Source: Eubacterium ruminantium
GTDB taxonomy: Bacteria > Bacillota > Clostridia > Lachnospirales > Lachnospiraceae
Reading direction: 5' to 3'
Assembly: GCA_900108205.1 (NCBI GenBank)
Contig: FNUU01000002.1
Span: 124,001-188,000 of the forward strand
DNA length: 64,000 nt
A program made the position numbers and the translations under genes. Positions 26,100-34,848 of this stretch are shown piece by piece. Under the pieces are notes generated by a model, which saw only the letters and a list, made by a program, of their open reading frames with translations, had not been told where the DNA came from and searched no databases. Each line of letters begins with the position of its first letter. Within the stretch, counting starts at the first letter, position 1.

Positions 26100-27489
26100 T
26101 ATCACACTTGAAATGAATAATAAAGAATCTGGCGGCAGCCTCCGTGCCATTGCCTCCAAATCACACGCCCACAGGCTTCTTATCGCAGGAGCACTGACTC
26201 TGCTTCAGGATAAAGAACCGATTCACATCATATGTAATGAAACCTCGGCAGATATCGAGGCGACCTGCTTTTGCCTTAAGGGCCTTGGAATAGATATCAA
26301 AACGGTGGAGGATGGTTTTCTTCTTTCCACATCGTCAGAATATACATCAGAAGGCATATCTGAAAATCCAGCAGAAAGTACATCCCTGCTCGACGCCGGT
26401 GAAAGCGGTTCGACCCTTAGATTTATGCTTCCTGTCATCGGCATGCTCGGCAGAAATGCCGCCATAACCACCCACGGCCGTCTTACTGAAAGGCCTCTTT
26501 CTCCGCTTTATGAAGAAATGGTTTCTCACGGCGTTTCGCTCTCTCCTCAAGGTTCAAATCCCCTGATGATAAGCGGTAAAATGTCCGGCGGCGATTTCAG
26601 GATCGCAGGAAATATTTCCTCCCAGTATATTACAGGGCTTCTCTTTGCCCTTCCTCTGGGTGAATGCGATTCCCGGATTCTTATAGAAGGACCTCTTGCG
26701 TCTCGCCCTTATGTTGATATTACCCTGGATGTGCTCAGTCTTGCCGGTATCAGAGTGAAGCTGATAGAAAATCCGGAGCTTCTGAAGAATGAGCCTGATA
26801 TTTCCATGATCTTTGAGATACCGGGTGCTCAGACATACTCCCTTCCAAAGGAATGTACTGTTGAAGGCGACTGGTCAAATGCTGCATTTTTCCTTGCAGC
26901 AGGCGCTATAAAAAACAGCGTGACAGTAGAGAAGCTTAACCTCGCATCAAAGCAGGGTGATATGGCTATTCTCGACCTTCTCCAAAAATTCGGAGCCGAA
27001 GTGACTTTTAAACCGTCAGTTACAGGAAAAACTACAGATAATGCTGATAATACAAAAACCGATCAAAGCCGTCTGTCAGATGTTACAGTTACCCATAAGC
27101 CGCTTCATGGTATAGAAATAGATGCCGAAAATATTCCTGACCTCGTTCCTATCCTTTCACTTACAGCCTCTCTGGCTGAAGGAACCACTGTCATCAGGAA
27201 CATCGAACGTCTCAGAATAAAGGAAAGCGACCGGGTTGCAACTGTTATAGATACTCTCACAAAGCTGGGTGCTGATATAAGGGAAGAAGATAAAGCCCTA
27301 GTCATCCGTGGCAAGAATATCCTGAACGGAGGCACTGTTGATTCATTTAACGACCACAGGATTGCCATGACAGCAGGAATCGCTTCTCTTCGGTGCCTCA
27401 ATCCTGTAACAATAACAAATGAAAAAGCAGTTAATAAATCATATCCAAAATACTTCGAGGATCTGCACAGCCTTGAAGCCGGTAAGTAG
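26089..27489 (+). CDS. aroA: 3-phosphoshikimate 1-carboxyvinyltransferase (EPSP synthase)
   Basis: It joins phosphoenolpyruvate and shikimate 3-phosphate to make EPSP. The 466-aa sequence shows the family landmarks: N-terminal SKSHAHRLLIAGAL, LDAGESGSTLRFMLPV near residue 105 (the NxGT-like loop in its variant DAGES form), ISSQYITGLLFALPL, GDWSNAAFFLAAGAI, RLRIKESDRVA and DHRIAMTAGIASL. A segment around 305-325 rich in T, D and N looks like a small insertion. It starts inside the last codons of tyrA. With aroD at 7752 it gives two shikimate-pathway genes in the window, but in separate transcripts. Confidence 0.95.
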   Translation: MESSITLEMNNKESGGSLRAIASKSHAHRLLIAGALTLLQDKEPIHIICNETSADIEATCFCLKGLGIDIKTVEDGFLLSTSSEYTSEGISENPAESTSLLDAGESGSTLRFMLPVIGMLGRNAAITTHGRLTERPLSPLYEEMVSHGVSLSPQGSNPLMISGKMSGGDFRIAGNISSQYITGLLFALPLGECDSRILIEGPLASRPYVDITLDVLSLAGIRVKLIENPELLKNEPDISMIFEIPGAQTYSLPKECTVEGDWSNAAFFLAAGAIKNSVTVEKLNLASKQGDMAILDLLQKFGAEVTFKPSVTGKTTDNADNTKTDQSRLSDVTVTHKPLHGIEIDAENIPDLVPILSLTASLAEGTTVIRNIERLRIKESDRVATVIDTLTKLGADIREEDKALVIRGKNILNGGTVDSFNDHRIAMTAGIASLRCLNPVTITNEKAVNKSYPKYFEDLHSLEAGK

Positions 27490-27563
27490 ATTTTAGAATA
27501 ACCGAACGAATAACGTAGAATATTATGCAGATAAAGAACAGCTATACCAGGTGCTGTGCTGTT

Positions 27564-27668
27564 CATGAAAACAAGCACGAGTGAAACGAGTATTTATTTT
27601 TCTTGATAAGTTACCGGAGGGGCTTTAGTCCCGCAGGATTATGAGATGCGTTTTTTTACTTCTCATTA
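27564..27668 (+). repeat. Repeat A copy 7 (near-full, forward)
   Basis: Forward copy with ACAAGCACGAGTGAAACGAG, the TTTTTCTTGATAAG arm, the middle hairpin as GGGGCTTTAGTCCC, and ATGAGATGCG...CTTCTCAT. The left closing arm is mostly lost. It ends just before the ribosome binding site of the secreted GH3 gene and so would be in its leader or promoter region. Confidence 0.85.
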
Positions 27669-27687
27669 GATACAGGGAGGTGATCGT

Positions 27688-29532
27688 ACGAAATCAAATA
27701 AAAGAATCAAAAAACTGCTGGCCCTATTTCTGGTGCTTGCAATATCCTTTAACTGTATTGCTTTAAAAAAAGTAACTGCGGCTGATACTGAAGTATGCAG
27801 CGCATTTAACAGTACCTCAGGACAGGCATCAGATATCGCATATCCGTCCGTTTCGGAGCAGGATTATCAGAGCAGTACACCTACTGTCATAAAGAAAAAC
27901 GGCGTATGGTGCTATGTAATAAAAGGCAAATGGATCAAAAACTATACAGGCTTCGGCTGGAATGAATTTGGCTGGTGGTACTGCTATAAAGGCCGGGTTG
28001 ACTTTGGTAAAACCGATGTTTTAAAGGGTAAAGTCAAGGGAAAAGACGGCTGGTGGTATGTAAAGGACGGCAAGGTTCAATTCACGGACACCGTTGCCAG
28101 AAACAGTTTCGGATGGTGGCGTATCGCAACCGGTAAAGTAGATTTTTCTTACACCGGAGTTGCAAAAAACGAATACGGCTGGTGGTATATAAAGGATGGC
28201 AGGCTGGATTTTGGTTATACCGGCATCGCCAGAAATGAATTCGGATGGTGGCGAATCGTAAACGGTAAAGTCGATTTCAGCTGTAATTCCGTTGAAAAAA
28301 ATGAATATGGCTGGTGGAAGATCAGCAGCGGAAAAGTGGACTTCGGCTTCACCGGTATAGCCTCAAACAATAATGGCTCCTGGTACTGTAAGGACGGCAA
28401 GGTTCAGTTCGACTACAGCGGAACGGTTTTCTATGATGGTAAAGCCTATATCGTTAAAGGCGGCAAGGTAATAAGCTTTTCCCTTTCTGACCCATCTGAC
28501 CTGGCAGCCGAGAAAAAACTCTCCGAGATGACACTGCATGAAAAGATCTGTCAGATGTTTCTGGTAACTCCTGAAAGCCTGACCGGATATTCATATGTTA
28601 ATTATGCGGGAGAAGCAACCAGGGAAGCTATTAAGAAGTACCCTGTTGCCGGTGTGATATATTTCGGCGAGAATCTCGAAAGCAGAAGTCAGACCGAAGA
28701 AATGATACGGAATACCAGGCAGTATGCACGGGAAATAAACGGAATACCATTTTTCATTGCAGTTGATGAAGAGGGTGGTATGGTTGCCCGCTGCGCCGAC
28801 AATCTCGGAACCACAGTATTTGATAATATGTTTAACTATAAGGATCAGGGCACTGATAAGGCATATTCAAATGCGTATACCATAGCGACTGATATAAAGG
28901 AAATCGGCTTTAACCTGGATTTTGCACCTGTTGCGGACACATGGTCAAACAGTGAAAATACAGTTATCGGAAAAAGAGCTTACAGCAATGACTTTTCTGA
29001 AACAGCGGAGCTTATCCCGGCTGCTGTAAGGGGCTTTAATGACGGCGGAGTTCTTTGTACTCTGAAGCATTTTCCGGGTCACGGTGATACTTCTGAAGAC
29101 AGCCATTCCGGCAGTGCATATGCATCAAAAACTCTTTCCGAACTGGAAAAGCAGGAATTTCTGGCCTTTAAGAGCGGTATCGATGCCGGAGCGGATCTTG
29201 TAATGGTAGGACACATTACAATGACCGGTGTCGACGGACTTCCGGCAGTATTCTCTCATACCATGGTCACAGACCAGCTGCGAAATTCTCTGGGCTTTGA
29301 AGGAGTTATCGTTACAGATTCCCTGAGCATGGGGGCCATCGCCAATATCTACAGCAGTGATGAAGCAGCGATAAAATGTATAAATGCAGGAATCGACCTT
29401 CTGCTCATGCCAAATGATCTCGAAACAGCCATAAACGGCGTTACAAGAGCTGTTGAAAATGGAACGATATCCGAGGAACGCATCAATGAAAGCGTAAGAA
29501 GGATACTTAGACTGAAATATAAGAAGCTGTAA
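27688..29532 (+). CDS. Secreted GH3-family glycosidase with W-rich wall-binding-like repeats; apparent ACG start
   Basis: 614 aa if translation begins at ACG 27688. A strong GGAGGTGATC ends just before it, and the frame encodes a classical signal peptide (KSNKRIKKLLALFLVLAISFN, then KKVTA-AD). No ATG, GTG or TTG fits that site; the next in-frame candidate, GTG 27733, would cut off the positive N-region. Residues about 60-270 hold seven to eight 21-residue repeats of the form N(E/S)FGWW.I..GKVDF.YTG, like wall or glucan binding modules. The C-terminal half is a GH3 domain, NagZ-like: KHFPGHGDTSEDSH carries the loop D/H pair and VTDSLSMGAI the nucleophile Asp. It probably hydrolyses beta-N-acetylglucosaminides at the cell surface. 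Confidence 0.85.
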   Translation, partial: TKSNKRIKKLLALFLVLAISFNCIALKKVTAADTEVCSAFNSTSGQASDIAYPSVSEQDYQSSTPTVIKKNGVWCYVIKGKWIKNYTGFGWNEFGWWYCYKGRVDFGKTDVLKGKVKGKDGWWYVKDGKVQFTDTVARNSFGWWRIATGKVDFSYTGVAKNEYGWWYIKDGRLDFGYTGIARNEFGWWRIVNGKVDFSCNSVEKNEYGWWKISSGKVDFGFTGIASNNNGSWYCKDGKVQFDYSGTVFYDGKAYIVKGGKVISFSLSDPSDLAAEKKLSEMTLHEKICQMFLVTPESLTGYSYVNYAGEATREAIKKYPVAGVIYFGENLESRSQTEEMIRNTRQYAREINGIPFFIAVDEEGGMVARCADNLGTTVFDNMFNYKDQGTDKAYSNAYTIATDIKEIGFNLDFAPVADTWSNSENTVIGKRAYSNDFSETAELIPAAVRGFNDGGVLCTLKHFPGHGDTSEDSHSGSAYASKTLSELEKQEFLAFKSGIDAGADLVMVGHITMTGVDGLPAVFSHTMVTDQLRNSLGFEGVIVTDSLSMGAIANIYSSDEAAIKCINAGIDLLLMPNDLETAINGVTRAVENGTISEERINESVRRILRLKYKKL

Positions 29533-29613
29533 TATGATTATTCTGTGTATTAAGACAATTTTATGATATTACAATCTATGGGTTTATGAATTAGTATCTG
29601 CGATGTAAAAAAC

Positions 29614-29645
29614 GGCGGTGAAATATTTAACTGTATTTCACCGCC
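29614..29645. terminator. Bidirectional terminator between convergent genes
   Basis: GGCGGTGAAATA pairs with TATTTCACCGCC around an 8-base loop. There is a T-run on the minus-strand side (CCGTTTTTTAC) and an AT-rich tail on the plus side. It serves the GH3 gene and the minus-strand gene ending at 29662. Confidence 0.85.
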
Positions 29646-29661
29646 ATTTATTATTTTATTC

Positions 29662-30501
29662 TCATTCTTCTTCATTCAAAGTATTATATATAAACATATA
29701 AACCTTCGAGATCACATAAAATATCGGAGATAGAATTGCAATGAAGAATCCCAGACCATGTCCGAAACCGCTCATATTCTTATCATCAAAACCGGAAAAT
29801 GCCGAGTAACTGCTCAAAAGATTATTTACGGAGTTCCTCATACCTTTATACATTCTGCTGTGCGTAAATACGATCAGCACCAGAACAAGAAGTACGAAAG
29901 GAACAACTCTTGCAATAAAACCATGCTTTCTGACAGGCTCCGGCATAAAGATATTCTTCTTAGGGAACAGATCAATAAATGCAATATAGATCATATAGAT
30001 TGCTATGATTATCATTATGATCATGCAGATAAGCGGAATATAATTTGCAAATTCTCTTTTCTGTCCGATATTTTTACCGGATTTCAGACTTTCTCTCACT
30101 ATATCCTTCATGGAAAAATTCGAGGTGATCTTTTCTTTCATTTTGACCCACATATATATCCAGTTCAGGAATATTGAAAGTCCTATAAAGACCGCAGGGA
30201 TAAATGACAGGATCACTCCGATGGTAAAGGCTTCCTTTTTCTTATAAAACGGGATCGTTCTAACCTTAGGATCCGACTTCCTCTCCTGCTTCTCTTCACT
30301 CCTTCTTTTGGCACCTTCTTTGGCACCATAAAAAGCCCGAACCAATATCGGGCTTTCCTGTTTTCTTGCTTCCTTTTCGGCATCTCTGGCTTTTTCGAGC
30401 GCACCTTCACCAAGCACTATTTTTTCAAAAGTGCTCTCGTTACAGTATTCACAATACTCACTATTATCAGGTATTTCTTTGCCACAATGCCTGCATATCA
30501 T
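29662..30501 (-). CDS. Zinc-ribbon membrane protein
   Basis: 279 aa. The N-terminus is a four-cysteine zinc ribbon (CRHCGKEIPDNSEYCEYC). A charged, E/K/R-rich stretch (about 25-90) follows, then about four membrane helices (FTIGVILSFIPAVFIGLSIFLNWI, LICMIIMIIIAIYMIYIAFI, VVPFVLLVLVLIVF, GFFIAILSPIFYVISKVYMFI). No enzyme motif is visible. The ATG at 30501 lies one base after the stop codon of the nucleotidyltransferase gene, with GGGAGG 11 bases upstream. It is thus the third gene of an LCP/nucleotidyltransferase operon. It is one of four zinc-ribbon/TM proteins in the window and its function is unknown. Confidence 0.8.
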   Translation of the reverse strand: MICRHCGKEIPDNSEYCEYCNESTFEKIVLGEGALEKARDAEKEARKQESPILVRAFYGAKEGAKRRSEEKQERKSDPKVRTIPFYKKKEAFTIGVILSFIPAVFIGLSIFLNWIYMWVKMKEKITSNFSMKDIVRESLKSGKNIGQKREFANYIPLICMIIMIIIAIYMIYIAFIDLFPKKNIFMPEPVRKHGFIARVVPFVLLVLVLIVFTHSRMYKGMRNSVNNLLSSYSAFSGFDDKNMSGFGHGLGFFIAILSPIFYVISKVYMFIYNTLNEEE

Positions 30502-30502
30502 A

Positions 30503-31429
30503 CTACCAGTTTCCTCCCGGATATACTCCGGCTTCTGTAAGACTGTCAAGCTCTGCCTTAACCTGCGGTATATCCTCTCTGTATGTCATTCCAAACCATT
30601 TTGCTGATGTATTAACTACCTTAACAGTACATTCTTTTCTCTCAAGAATAGACTGAACAGCATCCGAAAGAGTTTCCTCATACTTAAGAGGATTCTGAAG
30701 AATGCCGGCCTTCAGACGATTCTCATAATTAGTTATAAGATCTTCCATAAATGCCGGTCTGAACGCCCAGAGATTCATGGAAGCAACCGCATCCGACGGA
30801 ATAAGGGTATATGTAACGCCACCGTCAAGTGTGAAATAACCTCTTCCGGCTTCCAGCTTGATCTCCTTACGCTCATCTATCCTCTTCAGATAGGAATTCT
30901 CATCAACCGAACAGATTCCACGGGAAACAGTGAATTTTTCATTCAGGGTTCCGACAACATTATAACCGATGATACCGAATTCATTATCCGGCCCATCCTC
31001 TTCGAAGAACTTTACAGCATCTATAAATGCTTCTCTGCCGTAGAAATCATCTGCATTTACTGTTAAGAAGCTTCTTCCTCGAAGTACCTCTCTGCAGCAC
31101 CAGATAGCATGAGTAGTTCCCCAAGGCTTATTACGTCCTTCAGGAACCGTGACACCGTCCGGTATCATATCCAGAGCCTGATAAACATATTTTACAGGCA
31201 GCTTTTCTGCAATTCTGTTACCAACAATTTTCTTGAAATCCTCAGCGATCTCTTCACGGATAATGAAAACAACCTCTTCAAAACCTGCCAGAGCCGCATC
31301 ATATACAGCATAATCGATAAGTGCATGTCCCCTGCCGTCTACATCTTCGATCTGCTTTAACCCTCCGAAACGACTACCCATTCCGGCTGCCATTACAACC
31401 AGTACAGGTGCTTCCTTCACTTCAGCCAT
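30503..31429 (-). CDS. Nucleotidyltransferase (sugar-phosphate NTP-transferase fold)
   Basis: 308 aa, probably cytoplasmic. The N-terminal signature VVMAAGMGSRFGGLKQIEDV is the nucleotide-binding loop of NDP-sugar pyrophosphorylases, and FLTVNADDFYG supplies the metal-binding Asp pair. This class transfers a nucleotidyl group to a sugar or polyol phosphate. The substrate is not clear; it lacks the usual features of GalU or RfbA. It sits directly behind an LCP-family gene, so a role in making a wall glycopolymer or other surface sugar is a reasonable inference. AAAGG lies 6 bases before the ATG. Confidence 0.85.
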   Translation of the reverse strand: MAEVKEAPVLVVMAAGMGSRFGGLKQIEDVDGRGHALIDYAVYDAALAGFEEVVFIIREEIAEDFKKIVGNRIAEKLPVKYVYQALDMIPDGVTVPEGRNKPWGTTHAIWCCREVLRGRSFLTVNADDFYGREAFIDAVKFFEEDGPDNEFGIIGYNVVGTLNEKFTVSRGICSVDENSYLKRIDERKEIKLEAGRGYFTLDGGVTYTLIPSDAVASMNLWAFRPAFMEDLITNYENRLKAGILQNPLKYEETLSDAVQSILERKECTVKVVNTSAKWFGMTYREDIPQVKAELDSLTEAGVYPGGNW

Positions 31430-31449
31430 TATTAACCTTTTACCTCCGT

Positions 31450-32937
31450 TTAGTGTTCAGGTGCATTACTGTCAATCTGTTCCTGAGTAAGAGTTTCGTC
31501 ATTAAGCACCTTATTAATAAGCTCGCTTGCGTACTCAACTGTATCATAATATGGCGGCATAACGTAAGCATTGTCACCAAGTGAGTAGCAGTAATTCATT
31601 TCATCATAACCATTTACACTATACTGAACTATATTCCAGCTGTCTCCGGAATCGATCTGTCCCTGAATAAGCTTTCCGAGCTCAGCCTTCTCCATATTAG
31701 TCTGGAAGCAGTCCTTCATCTCTGACATGAGTTCAGAGAAATTATTTAAAAGTTCTGAAGAAAGAAGCTTGTTCATAACAGCCTTGATAACTGCCATCTG
31801 ATTCTTTCCTCTCTGTCTGTCGCCTTCATTGAAGCTGTATCTTTCTCTTGCGAAGTATAAAGCAGCCTCACCTGACAGATGGTTTGTACCCTTTTCATAA
31901 TAGTATCCGCTGTCATCAAGGTGTGAAGAGAATGCATAATCAGATTCTACATCAACACCACCGATAATATCTATTATATCAACGAATCCTGTAAAGTTTA
32001 CACGGAAATAATAGTCAATATCGGTATCATACAGATTCTCAAGAGTTGACATGGACATATCAATTCCATATATACCTGCATGGGTAAGCTTATCAAGTGG
32101 CTCACCATCCTTAGCAAGGTTTACATAATAATCTCTCGGTGTAGATACAAGAAGAACTGTATTTGTCTTTGTATTAATAACCGCAATTACGTTTACATCG
32201 CTTCGGCTCTTTAAGGTAACCTCACCGTAGGTATCAATACCACTGATATAAGCGCAGAATCTCATTGCATTATCGTCATTCTTCTTCTCTGTCTTCTTCT
32301 TCGGCTTTTCCTGAACTACGGTCTCTATCTTCTTCTCAAGAATGATCTTCAGCTTCTTTGAGTAATCCTTATACTGCTCCTCTCCATCGAGAACACTAAG
32401 AACACCGCTGCTGACGATAAAGCCCTGGATATCACCGGCTTCAAAGGACTTGAGTATTTCCTTAATAGAAGGATAATTCTCTGTCTTGACAGCCTGTGGG
32501 TTGCTTCCATTGATTTCATTTATTGTTTTCTGAACGTTTTCGTTATTATCATTTAAGATTCCGAATATATAACCACTCTGAACGGCACTGTTTATTGAGT
32601 CAACAGGATCGTCCTTGCCTACATAAACGTTGACAACATCTATCTCTGTCTTATTACCGGTTACCTCATCAAGCATTTTATTTGCCTGATTGACCTTGAT
32701 CATTCCAAATACTAATACACAGCAGGTCAAAACCGATAACACACTGGCTATGATACCTGGAACCTTTCTGAGCTGCATTGCTATGAAACAGATAGGCAGG
32801 AGTCCAAGAATGATAGCGCCCATAACAATATAACGCTGTGGTATCATATGAGTTCTTATAAGAAAATAGACAAGAACTGCTGATAGAATAAACTGGATTC
32901 CGGCCAGAATACAACCTACAAGTCTAAATGTCTTCAT
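31450..32937 (-). CDS. LytR-CpsA-Psr (LCP) family wall-polymer ligase
   Basis: 495 aa. The N-terminus has three to four membrane helices in residues 7-85, more than the single helix typical of LCP proteins. The LCP domain starts around 235 (DTYGEVTLKSRSDVNVIAVINTKT) and includes LLVSTPRDYYVNLA, LTHAGIYGIDMSMSTLENLYDTDIDYYFRVNF, IIGGVDVE and a YFARERYSFNEGDRQRGKNQ segment with the arginines that bind polyprenyl phosphates. The family attaches teichoic-acid or capsule-like polymers to peptidoglycan outside the membrane. Between the helices and the LCP domain (about 90-230) is a solute-binding-like region. It is first gene of an operon with the nucleotidyltransferase and a zinc-ribbon protein. 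Confidence 0.9.
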   Translation of the reverse strand: MKTFRLVGCILAGIQFILSAVLVYFLIRTHMIPQRYIVMGAIILGLLPICFIAMQLRKVPGIIASVLSVLTCCVLVFGMIKVNQANKMLDEVTGNKTEIDVVNVYVGKDDPVDSINSAVQSGYIFGILNDNNENVQKTINEINGSNPQAVKTENYPSIKEILKSFEAGDIQGFIVSSGVLSVLDGEEQYKDYSKKLKIILEKKIETVVQEKPKKKTEKKNDDNAMRFCAYISGIDTYGEVTLKSRSDVNVIAVINTKTNTVLLVSTPRDYYVNLAKDGEPLDKLTHAGIYGIDMSMSTLENLYDTDIDYYFRVNFTGFVDIIDIIGGVDVESDYAFSSHLDDSGYYYEKGTNHLSGEAALYFARERYSFNEGDRQRGKNQMAVIKAVMNKLLSSELLNNFSELMSEMKDCFQTNMEKAELGKLIQGQIDSGDSWNIVQYSVNGYDEMNYCYSLGDNAYVMPPYYDTVEYASELINKVLNDETLTQEQIDSNAPEH

Positions 32938-33070
32938 ACGTTTTTTTATCCTCTTCCTAATATTTTTATTTATTATGTCAAATTGAATGTCAATATATCA
33001 CTAAATTTATAAGATTGCAATCCAAAAAAATGCAAATTTATTTCTATTTAATTAAAGATTAAGATATTTC

Positions 33071-33099
33071 TTGAATTCTTTCCATATTTAAAATATTAT
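33071..33099 (+). promoter_or_regulatory. Promoter of rsmG placing the transcript start at or next to the ATG
   Basis: TTGAAT (33071-33076), a 17-base spacer and TATTAT (33094-33099) fit a sigma-A promoter. The rsmG ATG begins at 33106, only 7 bases after the -10 box, and no ribosome site is visible. A leaderless message is inferred. Confidence 0.5.
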
Positions 33100-33105
33100 A
33101 TCCAT

Positions 33106-33828
33106 ATGGAAAAATTAAAATATTTATCGGAAAAACTTAATATAACTATCAATGACCGGCAGCTTCTGCAGTTTAAAACCTATTATGAAATGCTTATCGA
33201 AAAAAATAAAGTAATGAACCTCACGGCTATAACCGAGAAGGATGAAGTGATATTAAAGCATTTCATTGACAGCATCTCCGTTGCCGCTGCGGTTCCCGAA
33301 TTTCGGAAGAAGGCCACTGAAGAAGCAACCCTTATCGACGTCGGAACCGGTGCCGGCTTCCCCGGCATACCTCTTAAGATAATATTTCCAAATCTTAAGA
33401 TCACCCTGCTGGATTCTCTTGGCAAGAGAGTTACCTTCCTAAATGAAGTCATTTCTGCTCTTGGCCTTACCGGCATAACCGCCATTCATGACCGCGCAGA
33501 GGATGCCGCAAGAAAAGAAGGTCTTCGGGATTCCTTTGACTATGCTGTTTCAAGAGCTGTTGCTGCCATGCCTGTACTTTCGGAATATACACTTCCTTTT
33601 GTAAAAACCGGCGGCAGTCTTATATCATATAAAACACCCGGAGCGGAAGCAGAGATAAATGACGCAGAAAGAGCTATAAAACTCCTCGGCGGCGGTAAAC
33701 CAAAGCTTCATACATTATCACTTCCCGACTCCGATATATCAAGAAGCTTCGTTGTGGTTCCTAAGAAATCACCAACTCCTAAGCGTTTTCCGCGTAAAGC
33801 AGGTACTGCAAAACGCGAACCGCTGTAA
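33106..33828 (+). CDS. rsmG: 16S rRNA (guanine-N7)-methyltransferase RsmG (GidB)
   Basis: 240 aa. The SAM-binding motif is DVGTGAGFPGIPLKI near residue 80; NLTAITEKDEVILKHFIDS upstream and FDYAVSRAVAAMPVLSEY downstream are typical of the family. It methylates N7 of a guanine in the 530 loop of 16S rRNA. The C-terminus ends in a basic tail (KKSPTPKRFPRKAGTAKREPL). In most Firmicutes rsmG follows mnmG on the same strand; here it faces the mnmE-mnmG genes from beyond the exonuclease gene, which suggests an inversion. The ATG has no Shine-Dalgarno sequence and sits 7 bases behind a promoter-like -10 box. Confidence 0.95.
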   Translation: MEKLKYLSEKLNITINDRQLLQFKTYYEMLIEKNKVMNLTAITEKDEVILKHFIDSISVAAAVPEFRKKATEEATLIDVGTGAGFPGIPLKIIFPNLKITLLDSLGKRVTFLNEVISALGLTGITAIHDRAEDAARKEGLRDSFDYAVSRAVAAMPVLSEYTLPFVKTGGSLISYKTPGAEAEINDAERAIKLLGGGKPKLHTLSLPDSDISRSFVVVPKKSPTPKRFPRKAGTAKREPL

Positions 33829-33868
33829 GATACATATTTATAATACTGCAAACCCGAAAGCAGGCAGC

Positions 33869-34825
33869 TCATTTTTCCTTATGACGCTTCTGCTTTCTTT
33901 TTTCGCGAAGCATCTGCTGGCGCTCCTTGACTTCTTCAAAGCCTTTTTTACCTGTTTTCTCAGTCTTCTTCACTACAAAGATACTGTCTTCTGAATCTCC
34001 GGCCGATTTGAATTTGATACGGGAGATCATATATCCGTGATAAACACATCTGCCCACTGCTATGGATGCGCTGCTGCTGTTCTGGTACCATTTTACCTTT
34101 CTGAAGCATTTTCTTCCGCATTTTGCGCATCTTATAACAAGAAGATCCTTATCCTCCATGGCTGCCTGCTTCGAAGGATACTCTGCCGTGATCTTCTCCA
34201 GCACTCCGGCATGACGGGCAACGATCTCATCCTCTTTCGTCTTCGGATGTCTGTAAATATCAAATGTATATCTTTCTTCAAGGTTATCCGGCTTCATCTT
34301 TGCAAGAACCTTAGCTGTATATCTGGCATCATTTATAGCTGCATGAAATGGCTTGTCCTCCTTGATCTCCAGATCCATACACGCCTTCTCAAGCTTGCTT
34401 ATGCGTCCCTCTTCGTCATAGATGTCCGCATAAATCTGCTGAACATTGTAGAATTTAAGCGGAAATGCCAGTTTCTCCATATAATAAAAGTCCATATTGT
34501 TCTGGAGATAATAAAGATCCGATGCTCCCCAGGTACAGAAGGCATAATCATCACCGCACCATTCCAGAAAATCCGCGCACGCTTCTTTAAAGGATCTTCC
34601 GCTTTTCAGTTCCTCTTCAGAATAATTCAGCATTGCTCTGATGGATCTATGAAGTTTTTTGTACAGCTTAGGCTTGATCAGGCTGGTATACTCATCCACG
34701 ATTTCAAAGCTGTCATTCATTTTTACGGCGCCGATCTCAATGATTTCAAACGGCATTCTCGGATGTTCTCCGCTCTGTCCATACGGACTCTGGTTCCATT
34801 CAAGGTCAAATACTATATAATTCAT
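33869..34825 (-). CDS. DEDD-family 3'-5' exonuclease (RNase T / KapD-like)
   Basis: 318 aa. The N-terminal domain carries the exonuclease motifs: YIVFDLEWNQ (Asp and Glu of Exo I), an Exo II region with FCTWGASDLYYL, and HAAINDARYTAKVL (His and Asp of Exo III). It should degrade single-stranded RNA or DNA 3' ends. Behind it is a cysteine cluster RCAKCGRKCFRK that may bind zinc or nucleic acid, and the last 50 residues are very basic (EKRKQKRHKEK). It starts 23 bases after mnmG and is probably the third gene of the mnmE-mnmG operon. The true substrate is unknown. Confidence 0.88.
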   Translation of the reverse strand: MNYIVFDLEWNQSPYGQSGEHPRMPFEIIEIGAVKMNDSFEIVDEYTSLIKPKLYKKLHRSIRAMLNYSEEELKSGRSFKEACADFLEWCGDDYAFCTWGASDLYYLQNNMDFYYMEKLAFPLKFYNVQQIYADIYDEEGRISKLEKACMDLEIKEDKPFHAAINDARYTAKVLAKMKPDNLEERYTFDIYRHPKTKEDEIVARHAGVLEKITAEYPSKQAAMEDKDLLVIRCAKCGRKCFRKVKWYQNSSSASIAVGRCVYHGYMISRIKFKSAGDSEDSIFVVKKTEKTGKKGFEEVKERQQMLREKRKQKRHKEK

Positions 34826-34848
34826 ACTGTCTTCTTTCCAAATGACTA

